Program-made: the position numbers and the translations under genes | In this document: positions 23,454 to 32,079 of the stretch, piece after piece | Position numbering within the stretch: the first letter of the stretch is position 1 | Layout: each line of letters starts with the position of its first letter | The notes under the pieces: generated by a model | The model's database searches: none | What the model was told of the DNA's origin: nothing | Seen by the model: only the letters and a program-made list of their open reading frames with translations | Assembly (NCBI RefSeq): GCF_030398335.1 | Contig: NZ_JAOAOP010000038.1 | Span: forward strand, 1-36,335 | Direction: 5' to 3' | DNA from: Aquibium sp. A9E412 | GTDB taxonomy: Bacteria; Pseudomonadota; Alphaproteobacteria; Rhizobiales; Rhizobiaceae | DNA length: 36,335 nucleotides

Positions 23454-24632
23454 ATGACCCCGATGCTCCACACCGTCGCCGCCTTCGACCGCATCGGCGA
23501 GGAAAACGCCTTCGCCGTGCTCGCGCGCGCCACCGAGCTGGCGCATCAGGGCCGCGACATCGTCAATCTGGGCATCGGCCAGCCCGACTTCCACACGCCG
23601 GAGCACGTGGTCGAGGCGGCGGTCAAGGCGCTGCGCGACGGCCATCACGGCTACACGCCGGCCAACGGCCTGCTCGCCTGCCGCGAGGCGGTGGTGCGCC
23701 GCATGCTGGCGACCACCGGCGTCGAGCCGTCGCCCGAGCGCGTAATGATCATGCCGGGCGGCAAGCCCACCATGTTCGCCGCGATCGTGATGTTCGGCGA
23801 GCCGGGCGGCGAGATCCTCTATCCCGATCCGGGCTTTCCCATCTACCGCTCGATGATCGAGTTCACCGGGGCGACGCCGGTGCCGGTGCCGATCCGCGAG
23901 GAGAACGGCTTCGCCTTTTCCGCCGAGGAGGCGCTGTCGCTGATCACGCCGGAGACGCGGCTCGTCATCCTCAACTCGCCGGCCAACCCGACCGGCGGCG
24001 TGACGCCGCCCGGCGAGATCGAGGCGCTGGTGCGCGGCCTCGAGGCGCATCCGCACGTCGCGGTGCTGTCGGACGAGATCTACGACACGATGACCTATGA
24101 CGGTGAGCGCCACCTCTCGCTGCTCACCTTCCCCGAGATCCGCGACCGGCTGATCCTGCTCAACGGCTGGTCGAAGACCTGGGCGATGACCGGCTGGCGG
24201 CTCGGCTGGTCGGTCTGGCCCGACGGGCTCTACGACAAGGTGCGCAAGCTGGCCGTCAACTGCTGGTCCTGCGTCAACGCGGCGGCCCAGCACGCCGGCA
24301 TCGCCGCCATCGACGGGCCGCAGGACGCGGTGGAGGCGATGATGCGCGCCTTCGACGCGCGCCGCCGCCTCGTGGTCGAAGGGCTCAACGACCTGCCGGG
24401 CGTGCGCTGCACGACGCCGAAGGGCGCCTTCTACGCCTTCCCGAACATCGAGGAGACCGGCTGGAAGGCCAAGCCGCTCGCCGCCCGGCTGCTCGAGGAG
24501 GCCGGCGTGGCGCTGATCGGCGGGCCGGACTTCGGCGTGCTCGGCGAGGGCTATGTGCGGCTGTCCTACGCCAACTCGGAAGAGAACATCCTGCGCGGCA
24601 TCGAGCGCATCGGCGCCTTCCTCGCCCGCTGA
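23454..24632 (+). CDS. Class I/II PLP-dependent aminotransferase
   Basis: 392 residues. The start at 23454 is chosen for the AAAGGA site eight bases upstream and the family's N-terminal NLGIGQPDFHTPEHV. Fold-type I features are GYTPANGLLACREAV, the aspartate and tyrosine stretch VLSDEIYDTMTYD, and the PLP Lys in SKTWAMTGWRLGW. The late Arg needed for binding substrate carboxylate lies in YVRLSYANSEENI. The family transfers amino groups between amino acids and 2-oxo acids, most often with aspartate or aromatic substrates. Exact specificity cannot be inferred. It stands alone, divergent from the GNAT gene, and convergent with the SDR gene only 12 bp after its stop. Confidence 0.92.
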   Translation: MTPMLHTVAAFDRIGEENAFAVLARATELAHQGRDIVNLGIGQPDFHTPEHVVEAAVKALRDGHHGYTPANGLLACREAVVRRMLATTGVEPSPERVMIMPGGKPTMFAAIVMFGEPGGEILYPDPGFPIYRSMIEFTGATPVPVPIREENGFAFSAEEALSLITPETRLVILNSPANPTGGVTPPGEIEALVRGLEAHPHVAVLSDEIYDTMTYDGERHLSLLTFPEIRDRLILLNGWSKTWAMTGWRLGWSVWPDGLYDKVRKLAVNCWSCVNAAAQHAGIAAIDGPQDAVEAMMRAFDARRRLVVEGLNDLPGVRCTTPKGAFYAFPNIEETGWKAKPLAARLLEEAGVALIGGPDFGVLGEGYVRLSYANSEENILRGIERIGAFLAR

Positions 24633-24644
24633 GCGGCCGCGCCC

Positions 24645-25400
24645 TCAGCCGCGCCCGACATAGGGCATGGCGGTCGCCATCACGGTCATGAACAGCACGT
24701 TCGCCTCCGGCGGCAGCGAGGCCATGTGCAGCACCGCGCGCGCGGCGTGCCCGGCGTCCATCACCGGCTCCGGCCGCACCGAGCCGTCCGCCTGCGGCAC
24801 GCCGTCGGGCATGCGCTCGGTCATCGCGCTCGCCGCGTTGCCGATGTCGATCTGGCCGCAGGCGATGCCGTACGGCCGCCCGTCGAGCGCCAGCGAGCGC
24901 GTCAGCCCGGTGATCGCGTGCTTGGTCACCGTATAGGGCGCCGACAGCGGCCGCGGCGCATAGGCGGCGATCGAGCCGTTGTTGACGATGCGCCCGCCCT
25001 GCGGCGTCTGGGCGCGCATCTGCCGGAAGGCGGCGCGCGCGCACAGGAAGGCGCCGTCGACGTTGGTCGCCAGCACGCGCCGCCAGTCGTCGAGCGAAAG
25101 CGCGTCGATCGGCACCGCCGGCGCGCTGGTGCCGGCATTGTTGAACAGCAGGTCGAGCCGGCCGAAGGCCGCGACGGCGGCCGCGAACAGGGCGTCCACC
25201 TCCTCGGCCCGGGTGACGTCGCAGACGACGGCGCGCGTCGCCCCGGGCGCGCCGGCGGCTTGCGCCGCGACGGCCTCCAGCGTCTCGCGCCGGCGCCCGG
25301 CCAGCACCGTGTTCCAGCCGGCCTGCGCCAGCGCCAGCGCGGTGGCGCGGCCGATGCCGCTGCCGGCCCCCGTCACGATCGCCGTCTTCGCCCGGTCCAT
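24645..25400 (-). CDS. SDR family oxidoreductase
   Basis: 251 residues from the ATG at 25400 (GGGAGG in front). The cofactor motif is VTGAGSGIG (about 9-17), followed by AGRRRETLE, which favours NADP binding because of the Arg residues. [11 protein letters not shown] is the NNAG motif; catalytic residues are Ser in [10 protein letters not shown] and YxxxK in YTVTKHA. The C-terminal region ([10 protein letters not shown]...[10 protein letters not shown]) is typical of the COG4221-like short-chain alcohol dehydrogenases. The substrate is unknown. It is preceded by the terminator of the TRAP operon, so it needs its own promoter in the 80-bp gap. Confidence 0.9.
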   Translation of the reverse strand: MDRAKTAIVTGAGSGIGRATALALAQAGWNTVLAGRRRETLEAVAAQAAGAPGATRAVVCDVTRAEEVDALFAAAVAAFGRLDLLFNNAGTSAPAVPIDALSLDDWRRVLATNVDGAFLCARAAFRQMRAQTPQGGRIVNNGSIAAYAPRPLSAPYTVTKHAITGLTRSLALDGRPYGIACGQIDIGNAASAMTERMPDGVPQADGSVRPEPVMDAGHAARAVLHMASLPPEANVLFMTVMATAMPYVGRG

Positions 25401-25479
25401 CCGCGCCTCCCTGAGCCGTTTGCGGCATCTGTGCAGGCCCGTGCGAGCGCCGCAAGGGGCGGTGCGCGGGTGCGCCACG

Positions 25480-25510
25480 AAAAAAGGGCGGCCCGCTCGT
25501 CAGACCGCCC
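25480..25510 (-). terminator. Rho-independent terminator of the TRAP operon
   Basis: On the minus strand GGGCGG (25505-25510), a 13-base loop region, CCGCCC (25486-25491), then a run of six T (25480-25485). It lies about 115 bp after the dctM stop and before the SDR gene. It is a textbook hairpin plus T-tract, and the clearest terminator in the window. Confidence 0.85.
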
Positions 25511-25625
25511 CTGGAGAATGGCGACCTGGCCCGGGAGGAGGAAGGCCGGTCTGCCGGGTCCAACAATGGGACAGCTTGATGAACAAAAGGTTAACGCGGC
25601 CGATCGGCGAGAACGCCGCGCCGCC

Positions 25626-27245
25626 TCAGCGCGTGACGATCTCCGGTCCCATCAGGCTGTAGGGCAGCCAGGTCGACAGCACCGGCGCGTAGGTGACCAG
25701 CACGAGGAAGGCGAACAGCACCGCGACGAAGGGCAGCGCGGCGCGCACCACCTGCAAAAGGCTCATGCCGGTGATGCCCGAGGTGACGAACAGGTTGAGC
25801 CCGATCGGCGGCGTGATCATGCCGATCTCCATGTTGACCACCATGATGATGCCGAGATGGATCGGGTCGACGCCGAGCTCCATGGCGATCGGGAAGACGA
25901 CCGGCGCGACGATCAGCAGCAGGCCCGACGGCTCCATGAACTGGCCGCCGATCAACAGCAGGATGTTGACCGCGATCAGGAAGGTGAACCAGGTGAAGCC
26001 GGCGTCGACCATGATCTCGGTGATCGCCTGCGGAATGCGCTCCGAGGTCAGCACATGGGCGAACAGCAGCGCGTTGACGATGATGAACATCAGCATCACC
26101 GTGGTGCGCGAGGCGTCGACCAGCACCCTGCGCGTCTCGGCATGGAAGCAGGCGGCCAGGCTGTTGCGCCCCATCAGCGCCAGGTTGCGCCACCAGATCG
26201 GCAGTCCGGCGATCACGTAGCCGGGGATGTTGAAGGGGTTCGACTCGCGGTCGCGCCACACCGCGTAGGCGACCATCAGGGCGAGCGCCAGCACGCCGCC
26301 GGACAGCGCCCGCGCGCCGAGCGTCGCGCCCTCCCATTCGGCGGTGACGAAGAAGCTGAGGATCATCCACACGAAGAAGAAGGCGACGGCGTAGACGGTC
26401 GCCGAGAAGCCGACGCGGGCGCGCTTGCCGTCGCTCTCGCGGATCCAGCGCTCGTCCTTCATCGGCCCCATGTCGCGGTAGACGAACAGCGCCACGGCGA
26501 AGGCGTAGACGGCGGCCACGGCGGCCGCCTCGGTCGGCGTGAAGACGCCGCCATAGATGCCGCCCAGGATGATGACGATCAGGAACAGCCCCCAGCCGGC
26601 CTCCTTGCCGCCCTCGAGGATCTCGTGAAAGCCCTTCCACTCCTCCGCCGGCAGGTTGCGCAGCCGCGCCATCACGTAGATGGCGACCATCAGCATCAGC
26701 CCGGCGACCAGCCCCGGCACCACGCCGGCCAGGAACATGCGGCCGACCGACACGTCGGTCGCCGCGGCGTAGACGACCATGACGATCGACGGCGGGATGA
26801 GGATGCCGAGCGTGCCGGCATTGGCCACCACGCCGGCGGCGAACTCCTTGGTGTAGCCGACCTGGCGCATGCCGGCGATGGCGATGGTGCCGATCGCCAC
26901 CACGGTGGCCGGCGAGGAACCCGACAGCGCGGCGAACATCATGCAGGCGAGCACCGAGGCCATCGCCAGCCCGCCGCGGAAATGGCCGACCGTGGCGATG
27001 GCGAAGCGGATGATGCGGCGCGCCACGCCGCCGGTCGACATGAAGGCCGAGGCGAGGATGAAGAAGGGAATGGCGAGCAGCGTGTAGTTCTGCGAGGCGG
27101 TGAACAGCTGCAGCGCCACCGAGGAGATCGAGTCGGTGGAGAAGAAGGCGATGATGATGAGCGAGGACAGCCCGAGCGACACCGCCACCGGCACGCCGAG
27201 GAAGAGCAGGCCCAGCACCAGCACGAACAGGATGGCCGATTCCAT
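25626..27245 (-). CDS. dctM: TRAP transporter large permease subunit DctM
   Basis: 539 residues, about 110 more than a usual DctM. The N-terminal half and the last 180 residues carry the family's many membrane segments with AALSGSSPATVVAIG, ANAGTLGILIPPSIVMVVYA and GGIYGGVFTPTEAAAVAAVYAF. The last third has FMEPSGLLLIVAPVVFP and GIIMVVNMEIGMITPPIGLNLFV. Between about residues 265 and 385 there is an extra region with a charged loop (MGPMKDERWIRESDGKRAR) and hydrophobic stretches. Longer DctM forms with such insertions exist. The subunit forms the Na+-coupled elevator transport domain. It starts 6 nt after dctQ. Confidence 0.93.
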   Translation of the reverse strand: MESAILFVLVLGLLFLGVPVAVSLGLSSLIIIAFFSTDSISSVALQLFTASQNYTLLAIPFFILASAFMSTGGVARRIIRFAIATVGHFRGGLAMASVLACMMFAALSGSSPATVVAIGTIAIAGMRQVGYTKEFAAGVVANAGTLGILIPPSIVMVVYAAATDVSVGRMFLAGVVPGLVAGLMLMVAIYVMARLRNLPAEEWKGFHEILEGGKEAGWGLFLIVIILGGIYGGVFTPTEAAAVAAVYAFAVALFVYRDMGPMKDERWIRESDGKRARVGFSATVYAVAFFFVWMILSFFVTAEWEGATLGARALSGGVLALALMVAYAVWRDRESNPFNIPGYVIAGLPIWWRNLALMGRNSLAACFHAETRRVLVDASRTTVMLMFIIVNALLFAHVLTSERIPQAITEIMVDAGFTWFTFLIAVNILLLIGGQFMEPSGLLLIVAPVVFPIAMELGVDPIHLGIIMVVNMEIGMITPPIGLNLFVTSGITGMSLLQVVRAALPFVAVLFAFLVLVTYAPVLSTWLPYSLMGPEIVTR

Positions 27246-27251
27246 CGCCGG

Positions 27252-27947
27252 TCAGTCCCTCAGCACGTCGCGGTTCTCGGCCACCAGGTCCTCCGCCTCG
27301 TGGCCGGCGATGATCAGCTCGCGGCGGCCGCGGGCGATGGCCACCAGCCCCTCGAGCGCGCGGAAGGCGAGCAGCGCCAGGCCGATCGGCAGCATCAGAT
27401 AGGCGACCCAGCGCTGCACCCGGTCCTGCAGGCCGAACGCCTCCTGCATCCACAGCGGATAGCGCAGGTCGTCGAGCCCGGTGCCGCGCTCGAACATGAA
27501 GGTCCAGTAGCCGATCGCCCCGGTCTGCCGCCAGTTGGTCGAGACGTCGGCGCCGACCAGCGTCAGCCAGCCGGCATGCAGCAGGATGAAGGCGTAGAGG
27601 AAGGTGCACAGCGCCGCGAACAGCGCCGCGAGGCGAAACAGCGGCGCGGGAAACAGCCGCACCACCGCGTCGACCCCCAGATGGACGCCCTGCTTCACGC
27701 CGTAGCCCATGCCGAACAGGATCATCCAGGCGAACAGGATGCGGGTCAGCTCGAGCGCGCCGCCCCAGCCGGAGTTGAAGCCGTAGCGCGCCACCACCTG
27801 GGTGAAGGAGACCAGCGTGATGGCGGCCAAAAGCACCGCCAGCACGCTCTCTTCAAGCCGCGCCACCGCCTGCGGCCGGCGCCGCTCGGCCGCGAAAAGC
27901 CCCGCCACCAGCGCGACGAGCGCCAGCGATGGCCACAACAGCGTCAT
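27252..27947 (-). CDS. dctQ: TRAP transporter small permease subunit DctQ
   Basis: 231 residues. The ATG at 27947 has a strong GGGGGAGGG site. There are four main hydrophobic segments: N-terminal (MTLLWPSLALVALVAGLFA), AVLLAAITLVSFTQVVARYGF (the VxxRY motif typical of DctQ), RILFAWMILFGMGYGVKQGVHLGV (with the LxxxxFWxxxxG-like conserved Trp) and a C-terminal pair. The soluble loop with TNWRQTGAIGYWTF is an unusual extension, making it longer than the usual 160-180 residues. DctQ is the membrane partner of DctM. 189 bp separate it from dctP. Confidence 0.9.
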   Translation of the reverse strand: MTLLWPSLALVALVAGLFAAERRRPQAVARLEESVLAVLLAAITLVSFTQVVARYGFNSGWGGALELTRILFAWMILFGMGYGVKQGVHLGVDAVVRLFPAPLFRLAALFAALCTFLYAFILLHAGWLTLVGADVSTNWRQTGAIGYWTFMFERGTGLDDLRYPLWMQEAFGLQDRVQRWVAYLMLPIGLALLAFRALEGLVAIARGRRELIIAGHEAEDLVAENRDVLRD

Positions 27948-28074
27948 CAAGCCCTCCCCCTTGGGCGCCGGCGGCCTTGTGCCGGCCGCTCGGCGATGGC
28001 TGGAGCATGGCGCGGCCGGGCGGACTGGCCCGGCGTCGCGTCCATGCGGCACGTCGATCGCGGCGGCGCGTCCT

Positions 28075-28104
28075 GCGCCCCGGCGGTGCGGTCCGGCGGG
28101 GCGC
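28075..28104 (-). other. Strong hairpin between dctP and dctQ
   Basis: On the minus strand GCGCCCCG (28097-28104) pairs with CGGGGCGC (28075-28082); the loop contains three more pairs beyond a C-C mismatch. No T run follows. Such hairpins after a binding-protein gene often protect its mRNA 3' end and raise its level relative to the permease genes. That role is inference. Confidence 0.5.
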
Positions 28105-28136
28105 CGTCAGCCGCGGCCCGGCAACACGGTCCGGCG

Positions 28137-29132
28137 TTATGACCCGCTGGCGGCGGCCGCGTCGATCAGGTCCTTGCCGATGTCGGATTCGAACTGCTCC
28201 CACACCGGCTTCATCGTGCTCACCCAGGCGTTGCGCTGCTCGGGCGTGAGCTCGCGAATGGTGCCGCCGGCGTCGACGATGTTCTGCCGGCAGGCCGCCT
28301 CCTTGTTCGCCACGTCGGCGTTGCCGGCCCGCGTCACCTCGTCGACGATCGCGACGAACTGGTCGCGCACCTCAGGCTCGAGCCCTTCCAGCCACTCCGT
28401 CGAGGTGACGAGCAGATAGGCGAGCGCCTGGTGGTTGGTCTGGGTGATGCCGTCCTGCACCTCGAAGAACTTCTGGGTGTAGATGTTGCACCAGGTGTTC
28501 TCCTGGCCGTCGACGACGCCGGTCTGCAGCGCGCCGTAGACCTCCTTGAAGGCGAGCTTCTGCGCCGAGGCGTCCATCGCCTCGATCATCGCCACCGCCA
28601 CGTCGGACGTCTGGACGCGGAACTTCAGCCCCGAGGCGTCGTCGGGCACCAGCAGCGGCTTGTTGGCCGAGAACTGCTTGAGGCCGGACATCCAGTAGCC
28701 GAGACCGGTGTAGCCCTCGTCCTCCATCACCGTGAGGAGCTGCTTGCCGGTGTCGGAGGTGATGAAGCCGTCGACCGCCTCCAGGCTGGCGAACAGGAAG
28801 GGCAGGTCGAACAGCCGGTATTTCAGCGTATAGGCCTCGAACTTCGACAGCGACGGCGCGGCGAGCTGCACGTCGCCGAGCACCAGCGCCTCCATCACCT
28901 TGTCGTCGTCGTAGAGCGTCGAGTTGGGGAACACCTCCATGCAGGCCGTTCCGTCCATCTCCGCGTTGACGCGCTCGGCCAGCATCTGTGCCGCCTCGCC
29001 CTTGGGATGGCCCTTCTCGGCCACCACATGGCTGAACTTGATGACCATCTCGCCGTCGTCGCACTGCGCTTGCGCGCTGCCTGCCATGGCCGCGAGCGCC
29101 ACGGCCGAAAGAGCACCGACCAGAAGTTTCAT
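28137..29132 (-). CDS. dctP: TRAP transporter substrate-binding protein DctP
   Basis: 331 residues from the ATG at 29132 (GGAGG nine bases upstream). A signal peptide (1-22, ending AQAQ) leads to a periplasmic protein. Family hallmarks are the start IKFSHVVAEKGHPKGEAAQMLAERV, the substrate-carboxylate Arg in GLKFRVQTSDV, and VVDGQENTWCNIYTQKF. The Cys residues (CDDGEM at the mature start, DGTACMEVF, TWCNI, EAACRQ) are more numerous than usual and may form disulfides. TRAP binding proteins bring C4-dicarboxylates or other organic acids to DctQM. The specificity here is not assignable. Confidence 0.93.
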   Translation of the reverse strand: MKLLVGALSAVALAAMAGSAQAQCDDGEMVIKFSHVVAEKGHPKGEAAQMLAERVNAEMDGTACMEVFPNSTLYDDDKVMEALVLGDVQLAAPSLSKFEAYTLKYRLFDLPFLFASLEAVDGFITSDTGKQLLTVMEDEGYTGLGYWMSGLKQFSANKPLLVPDDASGLKFRVQTSDVAVAMIEAMDASAQKLAFKEVYGALQTGVVDGQENTWCNIYTQKFFEVQDGITQTNHQALAYLLVTSTEWLEGLEPEVRDQFVAIVDEVTRAGNADVANKEAACRQNIVDAGGTIRELTPEQRNAWVSTMKPVWEQFESDIGKDLIDAAAASGS

Positions 29133-29324
29133 GATGCGTTTCCTCCACACGTTCAAAGGGTTGTCCGCCCCGTCACCGCGGCTCGCCGGCGGCTCCCCGC
29201 ATCGCGGGGCACCGGTTCGTGCCGGATGGCCTGGCGGCACGGTGTCTGCGCACCGTTTGCCGCCGGCCCGGCTACACTAGCTGAGTGTGCGAATTCGGCA
29301 ACGCGATCCAGCGAGTCTTTAGTA
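29133..29324. other. Gap between dctP and modC
   Basis: 192 bp. On the minus strand there is a weak promoter candidate for dctP with TTGCCG (29295-29300) and TAGTGT about 16 bases further (29273-29278). A small inverted repeat ACACT/AGTGT overlaps the -10 region. I see no gene and no clear terminator. Confidence 0.35.
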
Positions 29325-30422
29325 TCAATCCGCGTCGCGGCCGGCGCCCGGCGGCGCGATCGACACCGCCTTGACCAGCGCCACCACCGGGCGGCCCGGC
29401 GCCAGGCCGAGCTCGTCGACCGATTTGCGCGTCAGCCGGGCGAGCAGCCGCTGCCGGCCGAGCGCCAGCGAGACCAGCGCGTGCGGGCCGGGCCCGCCGG
29501 CGATCTCGATGACCCGGCAGGCGAGCTGGTTGCGGATCGACAGGCCGGACTGGCGTTCGAGCGCCAGCGCCACGTCGCCGGCGCGCACCCGCAGCCGCAC
29601 GCTGCGGCCCGGCGCGAGGCCGGCGGCCGGGATCTCGATCGCCCCGCCGCTCAGCGCCACCCGCGCCATGCCGTAGGCCGCGTCGACCGTCTCGACGATG
29701 CCGGCGACCAGCGCGCCCGCCTCCGCCTCGCCGGCCGGGCCGCTGACGTCGACACGCGCGAACAGCTCGGCGGCCGGCCCGGCGGCGACCACCCGGCCGG
29801 CCTGCAGCAGCACCACCGTGTCGGCCAGCCGGGCGACCTCGTCGGTCTCGTGGCTGACATAGACGATGGGGATGCGCGCCTGGTCGCGCACCGCCTCCAG
29901 ATAGGGCAGGATGTCGCTGCGCCGCGCCCGGTCGAGCGAGGACAGCGGCTCGTCCATCAGCAGCAGCGCCGGGTCGGCGAGCAGCGCCCGGCCGAGCGCG
30001 ACGCGCTGGCGCTCGCCGCCCGACAGCGTCGCCGGACGGCGCTCGAGCAGCGCGCCGAGGCCGAGCAGCGCCACCACCTCGGCGAGCGGCCGCCCGCCGC
30101 CGCGCCGCCCCGCCCAGCGAGCATAGGTCAGGTTGCGGCGCACCGACATGTGCGGGAACAGCCGCCCGTCCTGGAAGACGAAGCCGATGCCGCGCCGGTG
30201 CGGCGCCAGGTCGATGCCGCGCGCCGAATCGTAGAGCACCCGGCCGCCCGCCGCGATGCGGCCGGCGCGCGGCGCGAGCGTGCCGGCGATCATGCGCAGC
30301 ACGGTCGACTTGCCCGCCCCCGACGGGCCGAACAGCGCCGTGACCCCGGCGTCGGCCGAAAACGCCACCTCGACGGCAAAGCCGCCGGCGCCGCCGGCCA
30401 GCGCGACCTCGAGCCCGCTCAC
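29325..30422 (-). CDS. modC: Molybdate ABC transporter ATPase ModC
   Basis: 365 residues with a GTG start at 30422 overlapping the modB stop (GTGA). ABC motifs are Walker A GPSGAGKST, Q-loop FVFQDGRLFPHMSV, signature LSGGERQRVALGRAL, Walker B LLLMDEPLSSLD, and the His switch YVSHETDEVARLAD. The C-terminal TOBE/Mop-like domain (about 290-355, LSIRNQLACRVIEI, and SLALGRQRLLARLTRKSVDELGLAPG) is typical of ModC and binds molybdate. It energises uptake of molybdate, needed for the molybdenum cofactor. The stop is followed by the TRAP operon promoter region. Confidence 0.95.
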   Translation of the reverse strand: MSGLEVALAGGAGGFAVEVAFSADAGVTALFGPSGAGKSTVLRMIAGTLAPRAGRIAAGGRVLYDSARGIDLAPHRRGIGFVFQDGRLFPHMSVRRNLTYARWAGRRGGGRPLAEVVALLGLGALLERRPATLSGGERQRVALGRALLADPALLLMDEPLSSLDRARRSDILPYLEAVRDQARIPIVYVSHETDEVARLADTVVLLQAGRVVAAGPAAELFARVDVSGPAGEAEAGALVAGIVETVDAAYGMARVALSGGAIEIPAAGLAPGRSVRLRVRAGDVALALERQSGLSIRNQLACRVIEIAGGPGPHALVSLALGRQRLLARLTRKSVDELGLAPGRPVVALVKAVSIAPPGAGRDAD

Positions 30423-31102
30423 CGCGCCCCCCGCGCGCCGAGCCGGGCGGCGATCCACTCCGAGGCGAGCACGGCGCCGAGCGCCAGCACCACCGAGGCG
30501 AGGATGAGGCGCAGCGCCGCCGCGTCGCCGGTCGGGCTCTGCAAGAGCGCGTAGATGGCGAGCGACAGCGTCTGCGTCTCGCCGGGAATGTTGGAGACGA
30601 AGGTGATGGTGGCGCCGAACTCGCCCAGTGCCTTGGCGAAGCCGAGCACCGCGCCGGCGATCACGCCGGGTAGCGCCAGCGGCAGGGTGACGGTGAGAAA
30701 GGCGACCGGCGGCCGGGCGCCGAGCGTGCCGGCGGCCTCCTCCAGGCCGCGGTCGATCGCCTCCAGCGACAGCCGGATCGGCCGCACCAGGAGCGGGAAG
30801 GCCATCACGCCGGCGGCCAGCGCAGCACCCGTCCAGCGGAAGGCGACGGTGAGCCCGAAAAGCGCCTCCAGCGCCCGGCCGAGCGGCCCCTGCGCGCCGA
30901 ACAGCACGAGCAGCCCGTAGCCGGTGACCACAGGCGGCAGCACCAATGGCATGTTGACCAGCGCCTGGACGAGCGCGCGACCGGGAAAGCGGCGCCGCGC
31001 CAGGAGCCAGGCGACGGCGAAGGCGAGCGGCAGGGCGACGCCGATCGCCGCCAGCGCCACCTTCGCCGACAGGCCGATGATGGCCCACTCCGCCGCCCCC
31101 AT
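30419..31102 (-). CDS. modB: Molybdate ABC transporter permease ModB
   Basis: 227 residues from the ATG at 31102, 10 nt after the modA stop. About five hydrophobic segments with MPLVLPPVVTGYGLLVLFG near the centre, and the EAA-type loop LGARPPVAFLTVTLPLALPGVIAGAVLGFAKALGEFGAT, a classic ModB stretch (EFGAT). ModB forms the homodimeric channel. The start codon is preceded by a modest purine stretch and is likely coupled to modA. Confidence 0.95.
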   Translation of the reverse strand: MGAAEWAIIGLSAKVALAAIGVALPLAFAVAWLLARRRFPGRALVQALVNMPLVLPPVVTGYGLLVLFGAQGPLGRALEALFGLTVAFRWTGAALAAGVMAFPLLVRPIRLSLEAIDRGLEEAAGTLGARPPVAFLTVTLPLALPGVIAGAVLGFAKALGEFGATITFVSNIPGETQTLSLAIYALLQSPTGDAAALRLILASVVLALGAVLASEWIAARLGARGAR

Positions 31103-31112
31103 GGCGCCCGCC

Positions 31113-31865
31113 TCAGCGCGGCGCCGGCGCGAAGCCGAGCGCGGCGAAGATCGCCTGCCCCTCGGCACCGGCCAGGAATTCGAGAAAGCCCGCCGCGGCC
31201 GGCTTGGCGCCGGCCGTCAGCGCCGCCGGATAGGCGATCGCGGGATGGCTGCCCTCGGCAAAGGTGTAGACGGCGACGAGGCCCGGCGCGGCCGCCCGGT
31301 CCGAGCCGTAGACGATGCCGGCCGCCACCTCGCCGCGGCGCACATAGTCGAGCGCCACGCGCACGTTCTCCGTGAACACCGCGTTGCCGCGCACCGCCTC
31401 CCACAGGCCGAGGCTTTCCAGCGCGGCGCGGCCGTACCGGCCGGCCGGCACGTGCGAGGGGTCGCCCATGGCGAAGCGGCCGCCGCCGAGCAGGCCGGCC
31501 GGGTCGTCCTGCGGCGCACTGCCCGGCGGCGCGGCGACCACCAGCGTGTTGCCGGCGATCGTGAGCCGGCTGCCGGGCAGCAGAGCGTCCGCAGCCTCGA
31601 GCCAATCCATCCAGTCGACATTGGCTGAAATGTAGAGATCGGCCGGCGCGCCGGCGGCGATCTGCTTGGCAAGCACCGAGCTCGCCGCGAAGGACACCAC
31701 CACGTCGACCGACGCCATGCGTTCGTAGGCGACCGCCGCGCGGTCGATCGCGTCCTTCATGCTGGCGGCGGCGAACACGGTCACCGTGTCGGCCGCGGCC
31801 GCCGGGCGCAGCGCCGCGCCGGCAAGCAGCAAAACGGCAAAGAGTGCCGGAAAACGTCGTCGCAT
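31113..31865 (-). CDS. modA: Molybdate-binding periplasmic protein ModA
   Basis: 250 residues from the ATG at 31865 (AAGGAGA site). A signal peptide (1-24, ending AAAADT) gives the mature start DTVTVFAAASMKDAI, the hallmark of ModA with its oxyanion-binding Ser. Further markers are VVVSFAASSVLAKQIAAGAPADLYISANVDWMD and GIVYGSDRAAAPG. ModA binds molybdate or tungstate and delivers it to ModBC. The order modA-modB-modC is the standard one. No modE gene is in the window, and I found no clear ModE-type palindrome upstream. Confidence 0.94.
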   Translation of the reverse strand: MRRRFPALFAVLLLAGAALRPAAAADTVTVFAAASMKDAIDRAAVAYERMASVDVVVSFAASSVLAKQIAAGAPADLYISANVDWMDWLEAADALLPGSRLTIAGNTLVVAAPPGSAPQDDPAGLLGGGRFAMGDPSHVPAGRYGRAALESLGLWEAVRGNAVFTENVRVALDYVRRGEVAAGIVYGSDRAAAPGLVAVYTFAEGSHPAIAYPAALTAGAKPAAAGFLEFLAGAEGQAIFAALGFAPAPR

Positions 31866-32079
31866 CACATCTCCTTCGCGCCGCGTCCCGGCCCGCAGCC
31901 GGCCTGCGGCGTCGATCCGCGTTGACCGATGTGATGGTGGGCCGGCGGCGGTCCGCGCCCCGGATGCCGCCCGTCCCTTTCGCGCAGAGGCGGCCATCGC
32001 CTGCCGCCCGTGCCCGCGGCCGACCGGCCGCCGGGCAGCGCGAGACTAGCCGCGGCGACGCGCCCCTGGCAAGCGCGGC
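31866..32079. other. Gap upstream of modA and downstream of the DUF533 gene
   Basis: 214 bp of GC-rich sequence. A 7-bp inverted repeat near the DUF533 stop and a GC-rich stem around 32000-32042 may help terminate the upstream transcript. I see no gene and no convincing promoter or riboswitch-like structure. Confidence 0.35.

Noticed and set aside
24726-28142. Open frame of more than 1100 codons on the plus strand across the SDR and TRAP genes
   Set aside because: The translation is His/Arg/Asp-rich repetitive nonsense, and dctM/dctQ/dctP are clear on the other strand.
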